DNA of 64,000 nucleotides from Pleurodeles waltl (GCF_031143425.1 NC_090439.1:348558027-348622026); one strand, 5' to 3'. Counted from the first letter of the stretch, positions 52,227 through 64,000 are shown. The notes: generated by a model from the letters alone, not told the origin. Numbers and translations: made by a program.

Positions 52227-55049
52227 TGTAGGAAAGTAGCCTCTTTCCAGCATGGTTACCCCCACTTTTTGGCCTGTTTGTGAGTGTGTTTGACTGTGTA
52301 CCCTGCTAACCAGGACCCCAGTGAGTATGTTCTCTCCTTTAAACTTGGTTGCTGGAACGTTCTTTCACCCCACATTTGGCATACTGGTACCCCTATGTTA
52401 GTCCCTAGTATATGGTACACAGGTACCCAGGACATTGGGGTACCAGGGGATCCCTATGGGATGCAGCATGTATTATGGCACCCATAGGGAGCCCATGCAA
52501 AGTGTTTTGCCATTGCGGCCTGTGTGAAAGGGTGCATACACCCTTTCACTACCAGGTAACTGCACCAGGTCACTGTAAGCCACCCATATGGCAGGCCCTC
52601 CCAGCCCAGTGGGGAGGGCGCAAGTACCTGGGTGTGAGGGCACCCCTACACTAGCAGAGGTGCCCCCATGAACCCCAGTTCCATTTTTCTAGACTTAGTG
52701 CGGGGACACCATTTTATGCGTGTACTGGACGTAGATTACTACCTATGTCCAGCTGCATAATGGTAACTCCGAACCTAGGCATGTTTGGTATCAAACATGT
52801 CAGAATCATACCCCAATACTGTTGCAAGTATTGGAAATATGATTCCATGCACTCTTGGGGCTTCTTAGAGGACCCTCAGCATTGCTACCACCAGTCTTAC
52901 AGGGCTTTCTAGGCAGCCCAAGCTGCTGCCACCCCTCAGACAGGTTTCTGCCCTCCTGCTGCTTGATCTAATCAAGCCCTGGAATTCTGAACAAAGGATT
53001 TCCTTTGGGAAGGGAGGTAACACCCTCTCCCTTTGGAAATAGGTGTGACTGGCTTGGGAGAGGTAGCCTCACCAAGCCACTGGTATGCTTTGAAGGGCAC
53101 ATTTGTTGCCCTACATGCATAAACCAGTCCACACCAGTTCAGGGGGCCCCAGTCCCTGCTCTGGTGTGAAACTGGACAATGGAAAGGGGAGTGACCACTC
53201 CCCTGTCCATCACCACCCCAGGGGTTGTGCCAGTGATCCTTCATAGGGTCCCTGGGTTCTGCTGTCTTGTTTACAAAGTTGTCAAGGAATTCTGGGAGCA
53301 TCAGAGTGGCCAGTCCAGGCAGGTGATGTCAGAGCCCCCTCCTGATAGGTGCTTTCCTGGTTAGGTGGCCAATCTCCTTTTCAGGGCTATTTAGGGTCTA
53401 TCTCTTGCCTGGGTCCTCAGATTCGGCTTGCAAGACTCCAGCAGGAACCCTCTGCAACCTCCACTTCAACTTGTAACCACTGGAACTGCGACCGGACCCT
53501 CCAGGAACCAACAACGCTGCAATCAAGGAAGAAGACTCTTCTGCAAATTTGTTTCCACGACTCCTGCCAGCTTTGCAACATTTCCCCGGCTGTGCATCCT
53601 CAGAAGCAGCAACTCTTCAGCCTGCACAAGAAGAAGAAGGAGTCTCCCTTGGAGTGAAGGAGTCACTCCCCTACATACGCAGGCACCTACAGCAAGCGAC
53701 GTAGATCTCCCATCATCTTGAGCTGCCTGAATCCTGCATCACAGGTAGTGGTCCGGAGTAGTCCTCTTGGTCCTCTCTGCCAGCTGTCCAACTTTGGTGG
53801 AGGTAAGCCTTTACCTTCCCAAGCAGGACAGCACCGCCGTGCACCGCATATCTTGCAGCTGCCAAGGCTTGTTTGCATCTCCTCCAAAGGATATTTAGGC
53901 GACATGTAGTTCCAGCCCCCATCACTCCATCCTGCAAAGCACAGTCTCCTGTGTGGTTCTCCGGCAGAGTGGGATCCTCTTTTGTAGTGCTGTGTGGGCT
54001 TTTTCAGTGACTCCTGTGTTCCCATCCTGTGGGACTCCTGTGGGTGCTGCCTCTGCTCCTGTGGACTCTCTGGGACATGGAGGGTTCCCTGTGACTCCCC
54101 CTCCTGGGTTGAGTCCTCCTGTGCCTTGCTGGTCCCCGGCAGCACCACTTTCCCACTAACCGCAAGTTTGCCTTTACCAAGGCTTGTTGGAGGAATTCCT
54201 GCACCGACACACATATGCAATCTTCCGTCCAGCGTGGGACATCTTCTGCATCCATCAATAACTCTTCTCCGGCTCCATGGCTGCAGTGCTGATCTGTTCT
54301 TCATCACTGTCGACCAACTCCTGCAAGTACAGATGGGTGGGTAGTAGCTCTTACTCCTCCTGGACACCGGTGTGACTCTTGGACTTGGTCCCCTCTCTCC
54401 TCAGGTCTTCTTTCTTCAGGAATCCACCTCTGGTTTTCATCAGTCTTCTCTGAGTGTCTTCTTTTTCTTCTTTTCATCCTTTTGAGTGGTTTAGAGAAAA
54501 TCCAGTGATTTACTCTTGCTTTCCTGGTCGCTGGTGGCTGTTGTATAACTTATCTCTGTGGTTTTCTAGTTCCCCAGCTCCCCTCTACACATTCCACTTA
54601 CCTAGGTGGGGGTCCTGTATTTGCATTCCATTTTTTTAGTATATGGTTAGTGCTTCCTCTAGGGTCACTATTGGCTATTGCTATTTGCACTATTTTCTAA
54701 CCTTTTCTATGCCTATTTCTGATTGCTAATGTACATTATTATGGTATTACTTACCACCTATGGGACGATTACCCTTCTAGTATTTTGTGGTATTGTGTTC
54801 CAAAAATAAAGTACCTTTGTTTTTGTACAACTACGTGTTTTCTTTCATGTGTGTAAGTGCTGTGTGACTACAGTGGCATTGCATGAGTTTTGCATGTCTG
54901 CTAGATACGCCTTGGCTGCTCCTCCACAGCTAACTCTAGAGAGCCTGGCTTTGAGACACTGCCTACACTTCACTAAGAGGAGATACCTGGACCTGGTATA
55001 AGGTTTAAGTACCTTAGGTACCTACCACACACCAGGCCAGCTTCCTACA
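52227..55049 (+). mobile_element. 5' LTR of an internally deleted Gmr1-type element
   Basis: About 2.82 kb, TGTAGGAAAG...CAGCTTCCTACA. Its start (CATGGTTACCCCCACTTTTT, CTGCTAACCAGGACCCCAG) aligns with the reverse complement of LTRs B-D. AATAAA is at 54805-54810, about 240 bp before the LTR end. It is followed by TTGGGGGGGCAGCGGTGGG as primer site. Antisense to LAMA1. Confidence 0.88.
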
Positions 55050-55206
55050 TTGGGGGGGCAGCGGTGGGATAAGCATTTGCAATTGCCTTAGCACTCTGTC
55101 ACTTGGTTCTTTTCACAGGAAAGACCGCATACTAGCTAGGGATCTACACTTATACCTAGTTTTCAGGACAGAGCCTCTTGGATTTGGGTAAGAAAGGGAT
55201 TTAGAC

Positions 55207-56690
55207 ATGTCTTCAGTAGAGCACACAGCTCAGGTCATGGAGTCTCCGTATGAGGAAATTATCTTTCAAGAGCTTAGGGAGTTGTGTGCAGAAAGGGAGC
55301 TGAAGACTGGGAGAAATCCCAACAAAACTCTGCCTCTTGGTCTCCTCCTCCAGGATGACCAGGAACAAGCTGGTAGCCAGGGAGAGGAGGACAAAGAAGT
55401 AGACTCTGACCCCCCGTGCTGGAGAAAGACAAATTAGTTACTGGGGTGGGACAAACCCAGGGAGGATCAGGCAAAACATAGGTGCACCCACAGTCCTGTT
55501 AGGAGCACTGCCAGTAGTGTAAAGGGGGGGCCATAACAGTAGGTCCGCCTTTGTTCCTAGAGGGCTGGTTCAGAGGGTGTTCCAGAACAGGAATAGATCC
55601 TCCTCTGCCCACTCTCACATCTCCTCAGTATCTGGGGAGAGCCACTGCACAACTCCAGGGGAGTCTCTAGATAGGGAACTCAGGCAACTGAGATTGGGGG
55701 AGGCCAAGCTGGGGCTGCAGCAGCAACAGCTAGCCCTAGACAGTGAGGCCTTGGCAGTGGAGAGAGAGGCAGGGGTGGGTTAGCATCCCATGATGGCAGC
55801 AGCAATTTTGGTTTCAGGGAACCTAGGGTCAAGGAGGACTCTTTTAATTCCAAGAACCATAGTAAAGTTGTTCCCCCCTGCAAGGTGGGGGATGACATCC
55901 ATAAGTGGTTCTCTGCTCTGGAGAGTGCCTGCAAAGTAAAGAGGGTCCCAAGAGACAGTGGGCTGCTATACTTTGGCTCTCCTTCTCTGACAAGGGTAGG
56001 GATAGACTCCTTACAGTCAAAGAGGAGGATGCTGACAACTATAAGGTGTTAAAGTCTGCTCTTTTGGATGGTTTTGGTCTGACCACTGAACAATACAGGA
56101 TTCAGTTCAGGGAGACCAGAATGGAATTCTCTCAAGATTGGGTTGATTTTGTGGATTGGTCTGTGATGGCTTTGGAAGGCTGATTACTTGGTAACAAGGT
56201 CACTGATTATGAGGGCTTATACAATCTGATTCTGAGAGAGCATATACTTAATTATTGTGTGTCTGATTTGTTGCACCAGTACTTGTTAGACTCAGATCTG
56301 ACCTCTCCCCAAGAATTGGGAAAGAAGGTAGACAAATTGGTCAGAACATGGGTGAGCAGAAGAGCTCATGCAGGGGCTAACAAAGATAAGAAAAAGGAAA
56401 CAGGTAAGTCTCAGGACAAGGGTGGGGACAAAGACAAGAGTAAGAACTCCCCATCAGACCCACAATACTCCTCTGGGGGTGGGACTAAAACCTCTTCCTC
56501 CTCTGCACATATTAAAAAGCCTTGGTGCTATGTGTGCAGACAAAAAGGCTATAGGCCAGGAGACAGCTCATGTCCTGGTAAAGGCCCTGAGCCTTCCGCT
56601 ACTGCTACATCCACTTCCACTCCTAGTGCTCCTAGTAGTAGTAGTAGTAGTAGTGGTGGGACAACTGGCAGTAGTCAGCCCAAAGTGTAG
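55207..56690 (+). pseudogene. Gag of the plus-strand element (multiple breaks)
   Basis: Met at 55207 begins the SAP-like region (IIFQELRELCAERELKTGRN). Pieces at 55577-55783 (coiled coil, LRQLRLGEAKLGLQQQQLAL), 55905-56183 (SCAN-like, GRDRLLTVKEEDADNYK, YRIQFRETRMEFSQDWVDF) and 56259-56690 (LTSPQELGKKVDKLVRTW) lie in different frames or behind stops; at about 56181 a conserved Trp codon is TGA. The knuckle CYVCRQKGYRPGDSSC has Tyr where the other copies have the zinc-ligand His. An AGT repeat encodes a serine run at 56633-56655. Confidence 0.85.
56633..56655 (+). repeat. AGT trinucleotide repeat
   Basis: About seven tandem AGT units within the Ser/Thr-rich end of gag. Confidence 0.8.
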
Positions 56691-56806
56691 TTGGGTTCAC
56701 ATTTGGGTCCATAGTAGAATCTGGGGTAGGAGTAGAAACCCCTAAGACAGTTTCTGTTTCCCAGGGTGGTACTGGCCTTGCCACCCTAGCTGCTTCTCCC
56801 CTTGAC

Positions 56807-57217
56807 ATGGATAAATACAAGCAGCACTTTCAGGTAAATGGTGTTGAGGCTGAGGCCTACAGGGACACAGGTGCCAGTGTCACTATAGTAACTGAAAAAT
56901 TAGTGTCACCTGCACAACACCAACTTGGTCACAAGTACCAAGTCACTGATGTGAATAACTCCAATCAGTCCCTCCACTTAGCTGTAGTACACTTTATCTG
57001 GGGTGGAGTTATGGGCCCTAAACAGGTGGTAGTCTCTCCTAACCTACCTGTTGAGTGCCTCCTAGGACATGACCTGGAGACCTCATATTGGGCTGAGGTA
57101 GAGTTACTTGCCCATGCAGCCATGCTGGGCATCCTCACACATGCGCTCCCTTTAATCTCCAAGCAGACTAAAGAGCAAAGTAAGGAAGGCACCCGGGAGC
57201 TTAGAATAATGGCCTAG
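56807..57217 (+). pseudogene. Protease region of the plus-strand element (truncated)
   Basis: Contains intact RDTGASVTIV, the strand GPKQVVVSPNLPVECLLGHD and the AEVELLAHAAMLG segment that follows protease in the copy at 37.5 kb. The frame stops at 57217, and integrase should follow but does not. Confidence 0.85.
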
Positions 57218-57255
57218 GACACTCCTAAAAACACAGAATTATCCCCTGCCCACCC

Positions 57256-57294
57256 TCCTTAGATACCCACCACACACCAGACCAGCTTCCTACA
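57256..57294 (+). mobile_element. Last 39 bp of a 3' LTR
   Basis: CCTTAGATACCCACC...CAGCTTCCTACA matches the end of the 5' LTR (about 55011-55049) with a few substitutions. Confidence 0.8.
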
Positions 57295-57299
57295 CTCCT

Positions 57300-58059
57300 C
57301 TATCTGCATTCAGTCATTTGACCACAAAAAGGAAATGTGTGTGTCATGCTATTTACCAGCTGCATGGCATTCCTTGGATGATGCAGTCATTAAAAAGGAG
57401 AATTTTGTAAAGCAATAGGGAGTGGAAACAGATGCAAACAGTTGGTCCCTAATCTAAAGGGGGGCCTTAAAAAGGAATGCCCCTAATATATATAGAAGTA
57501 AAATTATATATTCCTTTCAGAGATGTGTAGGAGGAGATAGGGCACGCTTCACATTGAAGGATAGAAGTGATTGGGGTTCTGGCATTGAGGGTTGCTGGTA
57601 GGGAAAAGCTGCGAAAGGAAGGAATCTTTGTAGGGAGCGCCAATGGTGTAAGCTTTGCTGAGAAGGTGGGATCTCTGTATGCAGTGTATGGGGTTGGGGA
57701 TAATTAGGAGACCGCAGTGTGGTTCTTTGCAAGGAAAGGATGGCTCTGTTAATTGGCAATTGCTGCAGAAAAGGTGTGTTGGGTAGTAAAAAAAAGTATC
57801 ATGAAAAAGTTGAATATGTATTCAGGTGATGGACTCCAATCAGTGTCTTGGGTTGCCCAATGTGCAGGAGGCACTTTGCTGAGTTTACAGGCTCACTGGA
57901 AGGAGGAGAATGGGTATCCTAATGGTTACAGGAGGCTATGCCTCTCAAGGCCAGCCTTCTGCAGACACCAATGAACAGATGAATGAATGTGCACCAACGT
58001 ACAGCTCCGTGTAATATAATCTCTGGAGCAAACACTGCTACTGAGAGAGGACAACATAT
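57300..58059. other. LAMA1 intron, unassigned
   Basis: No gene or recognised repeat between two LTR elements. Confidence 0.45.
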
Positions 58060-58064
58060 CCACC

Positions 58065-60564
58065 TGTAGGAAGCTGAGATCTAGTTGCAGTACCCCCCCT
58101 TTTTGACTCTTTTTTAAAGCAACGTTGAAGTGCACTGGGTTCCTGCTAGACAGGTGCCAAGTGCTAGTGTACCTTCCCCAAAACAAGGAACTTGGTCACT
58201 TGATCCCCAAGTGATCTGGCCATGTAGCACCTTTGGAAGTCCCTAGTAAGTGGTACCTCTAGGATGTAGGTAGTGCAGAGGGTCATTAAGAGCTGCAAGA
58301 CAACTTGTGACACTCTGATGGACCCAGCACCAACCTCAAGCAGACTGCCATTGCAAAAGACATGACAAGGTGCTCCCTAAAAGTGGAAACACAACATGTC
58401 TCTCAAACATTGCATGTAATACTTGTAAGACACCCCTACAGTGGGCCTTACAGCCCTGATGCAGGGTGCATTATAGTACACGTGTGGACATATCTGCAAG
58501 AGCAGATATGTCCCTGCTATGCCTTTGTTGATTCTTAGACATAGTAGGTGAACAGGGAAGCCATTTTAAATACATGTGCTGGACAGTGGTCAGTACGCGT
58601 TCCCCAGCTACATGATGGCTGCACTGAAAATAGGGATGTTTGGTATCAAACATCTCATAGTAATAAACCCTCACTTATTACAGAGATTTTATGAATGCAT
58701 GCACCCAAAGGGCACCTTAGAGGTGCCCCCTGAAAACCTACCAACCGCTGGTGAGCTCACTGACCAGTTCTAGCCAGTTTGTCACCAACAGATCAGAATC
58801 TGACCTTCAGGGATGAGAACCTTTTCTCTCTGGAGGTCAGAAACAAAGCCTGCTCGGGATGAGGTGTTGCACACCCCTCCCCACAGGATGGTGTGCATTC
58901 CAAGGCAGGAAGCTTCAAAGCAGCCCACCGCCTTTGGTATGTAGATCTGGCCTCTCTGATCGGGAGATACCAACCCCCGCCCCAGGGCCCACCTGGCATT
59001 GTGACAGGAAAATTAGCTATGCAGAAGGCTTATTACATTCCAGACTGGACACACCCCTAAGGTGGCCAGCCTGAAGTGGACACAGCATAGGAAATTCCAC
59101 CATCTTGCATGTGGTGGAATTTAGGACCGCTGGACAGGGTGATGCCCACTCCCCAAAAGAAGTGGTCAGGTAGGGGGTATAATGACCCCAAAAGTAAGTA
59201 GCCCATTGGCTACTATCCTTCACTTCCCTTAATGCCCCCTAAATTGAGTGTTTAGTGGACCCCAATACCAGATCCTCAGATCTTCACTGAACAAAAAGGA
59301 AGGAGTGGACATGAAGGACATGAAGGCTGCTGAACCCCAGAACCAAGGAGCATGACTGATTTGGCGCCAACCCTGCCAGCCTGTCTGCTGCACCCGACCC
59401 TCAAGGAGAAGCTAACCTGCACTTCCGCTGCAGCCTCCAAGAAACTGGGAGAGCTGCCAGTGTTTTGTAAATTGCCAAGAATACTGGCATGCACCCAAAG
59501 AAAGGACTGTGATGATTGAGACCACAAAAAACGGACATATGAAAGCACCTCCTCACCCGATCCGCCTAGCCCATGCTGAAGTGGGCCAATGGTGTCAGCT
59601 GGGTCCCCAGGCCCTCCAAAGATGAAGTCCATCCTGTGCTTGGCCACTGTGGACTTCACGACGGCATCTGCAGCCTGTTTCTGCAGAACCCCCTGCAACC
59701 ACAAGTGATCTGAAGATCGAGGAGGACAGGACCAAGGGTGTCTCCACGTCTCCCAGCCTCATGAGTCCTGAGCCCACTTGTTGGCTTGGTTGGACTGAAC
59801 CTCCAGTCCACGCCTGCAGACTGTTTCTGCGGTCACCCCTGCAACCATGAGGAACTCTAGCACCAGACCTGATGCCAGAAGACACCACTGCACTCGAGTC
59901 CCACAGCCTGAGGAGAAGTGGACAGACAATGTCCCCATGAGGCCAAGCACCTCAAGAGTCGAACCCCCCTGGACTGATCTTCCTGGCCATCCATGCAGCA
60001 ACTTTGTAACTGGACAGATCCTCATAGACTTACACTGGGCACCCAACGCTGAACTGAACTCCGGGACCTGGCCGCTCCAGTGCCGCCTGAGGTGTCCTGC
60101 TGGTGTGGCCTTGAACCTTGCCCCATACCCATTTCAAGTCCTGAAGAACGATCCCATAAGTCGTTGCACCATACCTGTATGCAGTTCTTGTTCTTCCTCC
60201 ATAGGAAAACACTGCCGCCTCTGAAAAAATGCACTGTCAACTTTTAAAAACTCAAAAAATTCCTATCTCGAAAAGCACTCACCTGTTTCTGGTGGTCCTG
60301 GTATCAAAGTTTATATAAAAGTATGTGTTCTTGTTATAAATTGGTGTTGGATTTCTTTATTGAGTGTGTGTCTCACTTAATGTATGAGTGAGTGCCTTAC
60401 ATGCTCAGCACTACCCTCTGATATGCCTAACTGCTAAACCACACTACCCAAAACAGAGCATTTGGGATGTCATTGGTGCCTCTGTGACGCCTCGCGGGAC
60501 TGCTTGGACTCTTTGCCTAGTGCATCTCATTTTGGTCCACTACATATAGAGCCAGCTTCCTACA
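58065..60564 (+). mobile_element. Solo LTR, 2.5 kb, CCACC duplication
   Basis: Starts TGTAGGAAGCTG and ends CAGCTTCCTACA, a perfect 12-bp inverted terminus, flanked by exact CCACC at 58060-58064 and 60565-60569. The 3' part (CTCAGCACTACCCTCTGATA, CCACACTACC) matches the Gmr1-type LTRs. No internal region, so it is a solo LTR. It is a diverged subfamily of the same LTR group. The overlapping open frames inside are not genes. Confidence 0.88.
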
Positions 60565-60569
60565 CCACC

Positions 60570-62290
60570 CAAAAGGCCTGTACCCACTGTAGTTGGCAGC
60601 ATGTCATCTCACTAAGTAGGACATGAGCCATATCTTGAAGGCACATGGACTGGCTATGATGTCATACTTCAAGTGTTCATCATTACAAGTCCATGTAAAT
60701 GCAACTGAATCTGATTTAATGTTTAAATCAAATGTAATTTCACTGGTAGTTCAAAGTGCAACTTTAGAAGTCGCCACTTCATTTGCCCAAGGTCTCCACT
60801 GCCGATTTACTGATAAAAGGGCTTGTCCTGAAGACAGCTCTCTGCCCTCCTGGGGGGATGTGCTAACAACTCCCAGGAAAGGACACTATAGGGGCCTGCA
60901 TGGGAGAGAGGTGTTACCTCCCTTCTGCAGGAAGCCACAAGGGTGGATCCGCCTTTGACGGACAAATGAGTGACACTTGGGAGAGGGGCTGATCTATTGT
61001 TTAGGCAGACAGGCTGGCACTGGGGAATGAAGAGGAGAAGCAACATGTCAAACTAGTTTTTCCAGGGACATGTAGCCCTTGGTAGCCAGAAATCTAGGGA
61101 TGGGCTAGGAAGCTCTGAGTGTCCAATGAGGGGTCTCACCATGTTAGGAGTGGGCAGAATGGTGCATCCTGTGATAGTCAGATGCCACTCATCCCAGGAA
61201 GTGGTCATCAGGAGGGGGTACATGGTAGCTCATTGGCTGCCAACCACATCCTACTCTGAGGGCATTTTCTGAAGATAAATGGGGCAAACCGTGGCACTCA
61301 GCACATAGACCTCGACTGACTTGTTAAGAAGGACTGAAGAAGGACTGCCCTGCTGCACTGCTGGGCCATTAAAGAGACGCTGCCCCATTGAAGACTGCAC
61401 CTGCTGCACCAGGTGGCTCGAGATGAGCGGGACGATGCCTGCCATGTGCTGCTCAAGGAGAAGTGCTTACACAGCCAGTCAAGCCAAGAGACTTTAAGGG
61501 CCAGAAAAATGGCCTCTTCTTCCCAGCACAGGGACACAACAGCTGAAGAAGCCTGCTGGGGCAAATTTGTAACCCAATGTTTTCAAGCCTCTGTCACTGC
61601 CGCCGTGTAGCACCAGTAACCAAGATCTGATGCACAGAGTTGCACCTGAGTTTGCTGTGGTAGAGTTGCTGGAACCCTCAGAAGGTGATTTATCAACCTA
61701 GGAAGGATTGGCATGTGACCGAGACAAAAGGCAACTGGTAGTCCTGTGGCAACTGGACTTCAGTCAGATCATAGGGGACTTTTGTGGGACGTCAATCTTA
61801 CAACCGGGACCCCTTCACCATCTTTGTGGACCAAGGAAAGCCTGCATAAAGACCCTGTTGACCGCATTCCATCTACAGCATCCTTACGGCATCTTCAGCA
61901 TCATCCCCTGCATCATTACCACTCCATAGGAATCCATTGCAAAACAGATCAAGTGTCCAGAACTGCTGAAGTACCGATTCTCCTGTGAAGGTAAGTGTTC
62001 TTGAGGACCTGACTGGTCCCTTGGACTAGTTCACTGCTGGAGTTGGATGCCCCAAGAACCTCTAACCACATTGACACTTAACTAAGTTTTCTTTGAAAGG
62101 TTTTTAAGTGTCCAATTCATTGCTTTGCCAAGGCTTGTTCACAGTTAAGTGAAATTGCTTTGATTTATTATTGCTTGCAAAATTAATTCATATCACTGGA
62201 AGGCACCAATGGATCTTTTTAATTCTAGTATCTACATTTTTGGAAAAAATAAAGTAAATTTTTAAGGTTGAACGCAAAGCACTCAAATCC
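60570..62290 (+). mobile_element. Degraded LTR-like fragment
   Basis: Blocks such as GGGAGAGAGGTGTTACCTCC, AAGTGGTCATCAGGAGGGGG with GTAGCTCATTGGCTG, and a late AAAAAATAAAGTAAATTTT (AATAAA at 62248-62253) recur in the same order as in the LTRs at 52.2-55.0 and 58.1-60.6 kb. Both LTR termini are missing. Its left part is where the solo LTR inserted. Confidence 0.5.
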
Positions 62291-62760
62291 TGCTGTAATC
62301 TCTCTTTAGGCTTCTAACCACGCCCATGTTACGTCACCCACTTTCATTGGTTCGTGGGCTTGCCTTTAAAAATCTCCTTGCTTTCATTAGTGAAAGGAAT
62401 GCATACGTTATGCCTTTTCTGGTGTTTAGCCATCCTGAGCGCACCGACCAACTACTGGAAACATACAAGGCTCTGTGTTTTCGGTATGGTTTCTGGACTA
62501 CTTTTTATCTTTATTTCGAAGCGTGGTCGCGCTGCGTTTTACACAGCGCTATCGCGCATGTTTTTTTTTTTCAATTAATATGGCAAGAAAAGTCAGGTTA
62601 GGAGTTTACAATGCTAATAGCTCTAAATCGCCGAAATGCGAGACCAGTTGCATTGTAAATGCTTGTTTATACAGTGGTGTTGGATTTTTTGACTATGGGG
62701 TAAATTTGTTCTTAAATGCTTAACACTTGTTACGCTGTGTAAGCGTTCCTGCTTAGTGCC
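62291..62760. other. Promoter-like repeat segment
   Basis: Contains a CRE-like TTACGTCA at 62329-62336 and an inverted CCAAT box (ATTGG) at 62346-62350, then a T10 run near 62562. Two related TTTCATT(G/A) words lie about 35 bp apart. The sequence is not like the LTRs beside it. No transcript or family could be assigned. Confidence 0.3.
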
Positions 62761-63125
62761 ACAGCACCTACTTTTCAAACAAAGCGCAGCTGGGCAATGG
62801 TGAAACAAGTGCAGGCCATGAGGGAAGAACCTACATGAATCCCCATGCAGTGTGATTCTCGCCCGCCAATCCTACCAGGGGCAAACAAGGTGCCATAAAA
62901 CAGAATGACTAGCTATATTAGGGACCAGAGGATTGCTAGAGGGTGGGGAGGCAGTTGACAACCAGCCTCTCCTCTGCTGAGATAAACAACACTTTCTGTT
63001 AAAGCAGAGTGACACAACTGAAGTTCTCACTGCATTACATACCACTCTCGGTGAGTCTCAGTGACTGCTTTAAAACATGCTATCTGTGTGACTCTGAAAT
63101 CTAGCATGTGTGCAATATAGCAAAT
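62761..63125. other. Unassigned stretch
   Basis: No gene or recognised repeat. Confidence 0.4.
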
Positions 63126-64000
63126 TCAATCAATCAATAGTTTATTCGGTCCAAATTTGGACCATTTGAAAAATTAGAAATGATCATACATACAAAAAGA
63201 TAAAAACCATAAACCATCACTTAGTAGAAAAAACATTTGGCAGTTAGTACAGAGAGAAAAAAATCATAAAATTACATAAAAAGTTTCATAAATAATTAAG
63301 ACAAAACTCTTAAAATAATTTCTGGATCTTACCCTGTGCAAAAGGCTAAGTGCTAAAATAGTGCTAACCAGTTGTTAAAAACATGAAGATCATTCTAAAA
63401 CAGTTTAATATATAAAATAAGGCATAAAAACTGCATATAGTAGCTCCTATTAGGAGAGGCTAGAGGTCAACCAGTGGAAAATAATGCCATAAGTTACTCA
63501 GTTCTATTAAATAAGTTGATCAGGTGAATTGCAACTTGCGATTTATAAAATTATATATGCTAAGGAACTATAAGTCTCTAGCCATCATGCGCGGGGCTAC
63601 AGTCTTTTATCGTCGGAGGGTCATACTAATCATTTTATTTAAAATCCCAGATTAATATAACAGGGTACTAGTTTGCTAACTTCTAGACCATTCTTCGACC
63701 GATGGGTTAAGATCTGTAGTAATCCTACTGCGGATTTTCCATGCTGCTGCCAAATATTTGGAAACAGAACTCACTATCAGTATGGAAGTGTCATATTTAC
63801 ATATTCTATATACACTGTTTCGGTTTTGTGATGGCAGTGTTTTACACAGAGGGATAATCCACTTCCCACGAGGGCATTTGTACAGAGGACAGAAGAATAG
63901 GACATGCTCAGAAGTTTCCTTGCATAGATGGCAATTTATGCATTTGTCAGATAAAGAACTATTGGTTGTCCAGCAAGCTGTAAAGCTGTTGACTGCCAAT
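63126..64000 (-). mobile_element. LINE 3' end, truncated by the window edge
   Basis: On the minus strand, a coding end is followed by about 530 bp of AT-rich 3' UTR, AATAAA at 63141-63146 and a (TTGA)n tail at 63126-63138. A short tandem tail after the poly(A)-like signal is characteristic of several vertebrate LINE families. Confidence 0.7.
63676..64000 (-). CDS. LINE ORF2 C-terminus (partial)
   Basis: The visible 107 residues include DKCINCHLCKETSEHVLFFC, a C-X2-C...H...C knuckle, followed by PLYKCPRGKWI. This C-terminal knuckle is common after the RT domain of non-LTR retrotransposons. The frame is open at the window edge, so endonuclease and RT, if present, lie beyond 64000. The clade cannot be fixed from this part. 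Confidence 0.7.
   Translation of the reverse strand, partial: LAVNSFTACWTTNSSLSDKCINCHLCKETSEHVLFFCPLYKCPRGKWIIPLCKTLPSQNRNSVYRICKYDTSILIVSSVSKYLAAAWKIRSRITTDLNPSVEEWSRS

Larger units (their letters stand above)
52227..57294 (+). mobile_element. Internally deleted Gmr1-type element with CTCCT duplication
   Basis: The left LTR start (52227) and the last bases of a 3' LTR (57294) are flanked by exact CTCCT at 52222-52226 and 57295-57299, so these are the original insertion limits. Inside are the full 5' LTR, gag and protease. Integrase, RT, RNase H and all but about 39 bp of the 3' LTR are gone, in one or more deletions ending near 57256. Confidence 0.87.

Noticed and set aside
52412..54367. 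Open frames of 80-226 codons in the plus-strand LTR region
   Set aside because: They lie inside an LTR defined by termini and a target duplication and have no domain; the longest is antisense to the element.
1..64000. CRISPR arrays, operons, ribosomal or transfer RNA genes
   Set aside because: No regularly spaced direct repeats, no RNA gene signature and no prokaryotic gene organisation; the window is eukaryotic.

Overview
The window looks like a piece of a very large vertebrate genome, most likely a salamander and probably a newt. Most of the DNA is transposable elements, and the one host gene recognised is split by large repeat-filled introns. The organism call is an inference from intron size, the amount of Gypsy-type LTR sequence and the style of the short inverted-repeat elements; no species marker is present.

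Host gene. The minus strand carries the last eleven coding exons of a laminin alpha chain, best matched to LAMA1. They run from 51576 down to the stop codon at 9983. All eleven have GT/AG splice boundaries, the phases are compatible throughout, and together they encode about 613 residues covering LG3, the LG3-LG4 linker, LG4 and LG5. The intron in the linker is about 23.7 kb, against 0.2-4.6 kb for the others, and is filled by retrotransposons. Earlier exons lie beyond the right edge. Positions 1-9982 are downstream of the gene and show only repeats and unassigned sequence.

Repeat layout. From 1 to 9 kb there are short inverted-repeat elements (1-618, 1712-2267, 5283-5760), an LTR-like promoter/poly(A) remnant (3189-3990), a fragment of a Gypsy LTR and a 2.2-kb solo LTR (6393-8599) with a perfect 5-bp target duplication. 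From 26.2 to 46.8 kb there is an array of four LTRs alternating with three internal regions, all on the minus strand and so in the same sense as LAMA1. The second internal region keeps the whole pol set, in the order gag, protease, integrase, reverse transcriptase, RNase H. Having integrase before reverse transcriptase marks the Gmr1 lineage of Ty3/Gypsy elements. The first internal region has gag and protease but, in place of integrase and reverse transcriptase, an open frame with two hydrophobic segments. The third keeps only the end of integrase plus reverse transcriptase and RNase H.

From 52.2 to 60.6 kb lie two more members of the same LTR family, both on the plus strand: an internally deleted element (52227-57294, duplication CTCCT) and a solo LTR (58065-60564, duplication CCACC). 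A degraded LTR-like piece (60570-62290), a promoter-like repeat near 62.3 kb and the 3' end of a LINE (63126 to the right edge) close the window.

Every retroelement reading frame seen has at least one break or deletion except the RT-RNase H frame at 42188-43633, which is open but lies in a truncated copy.
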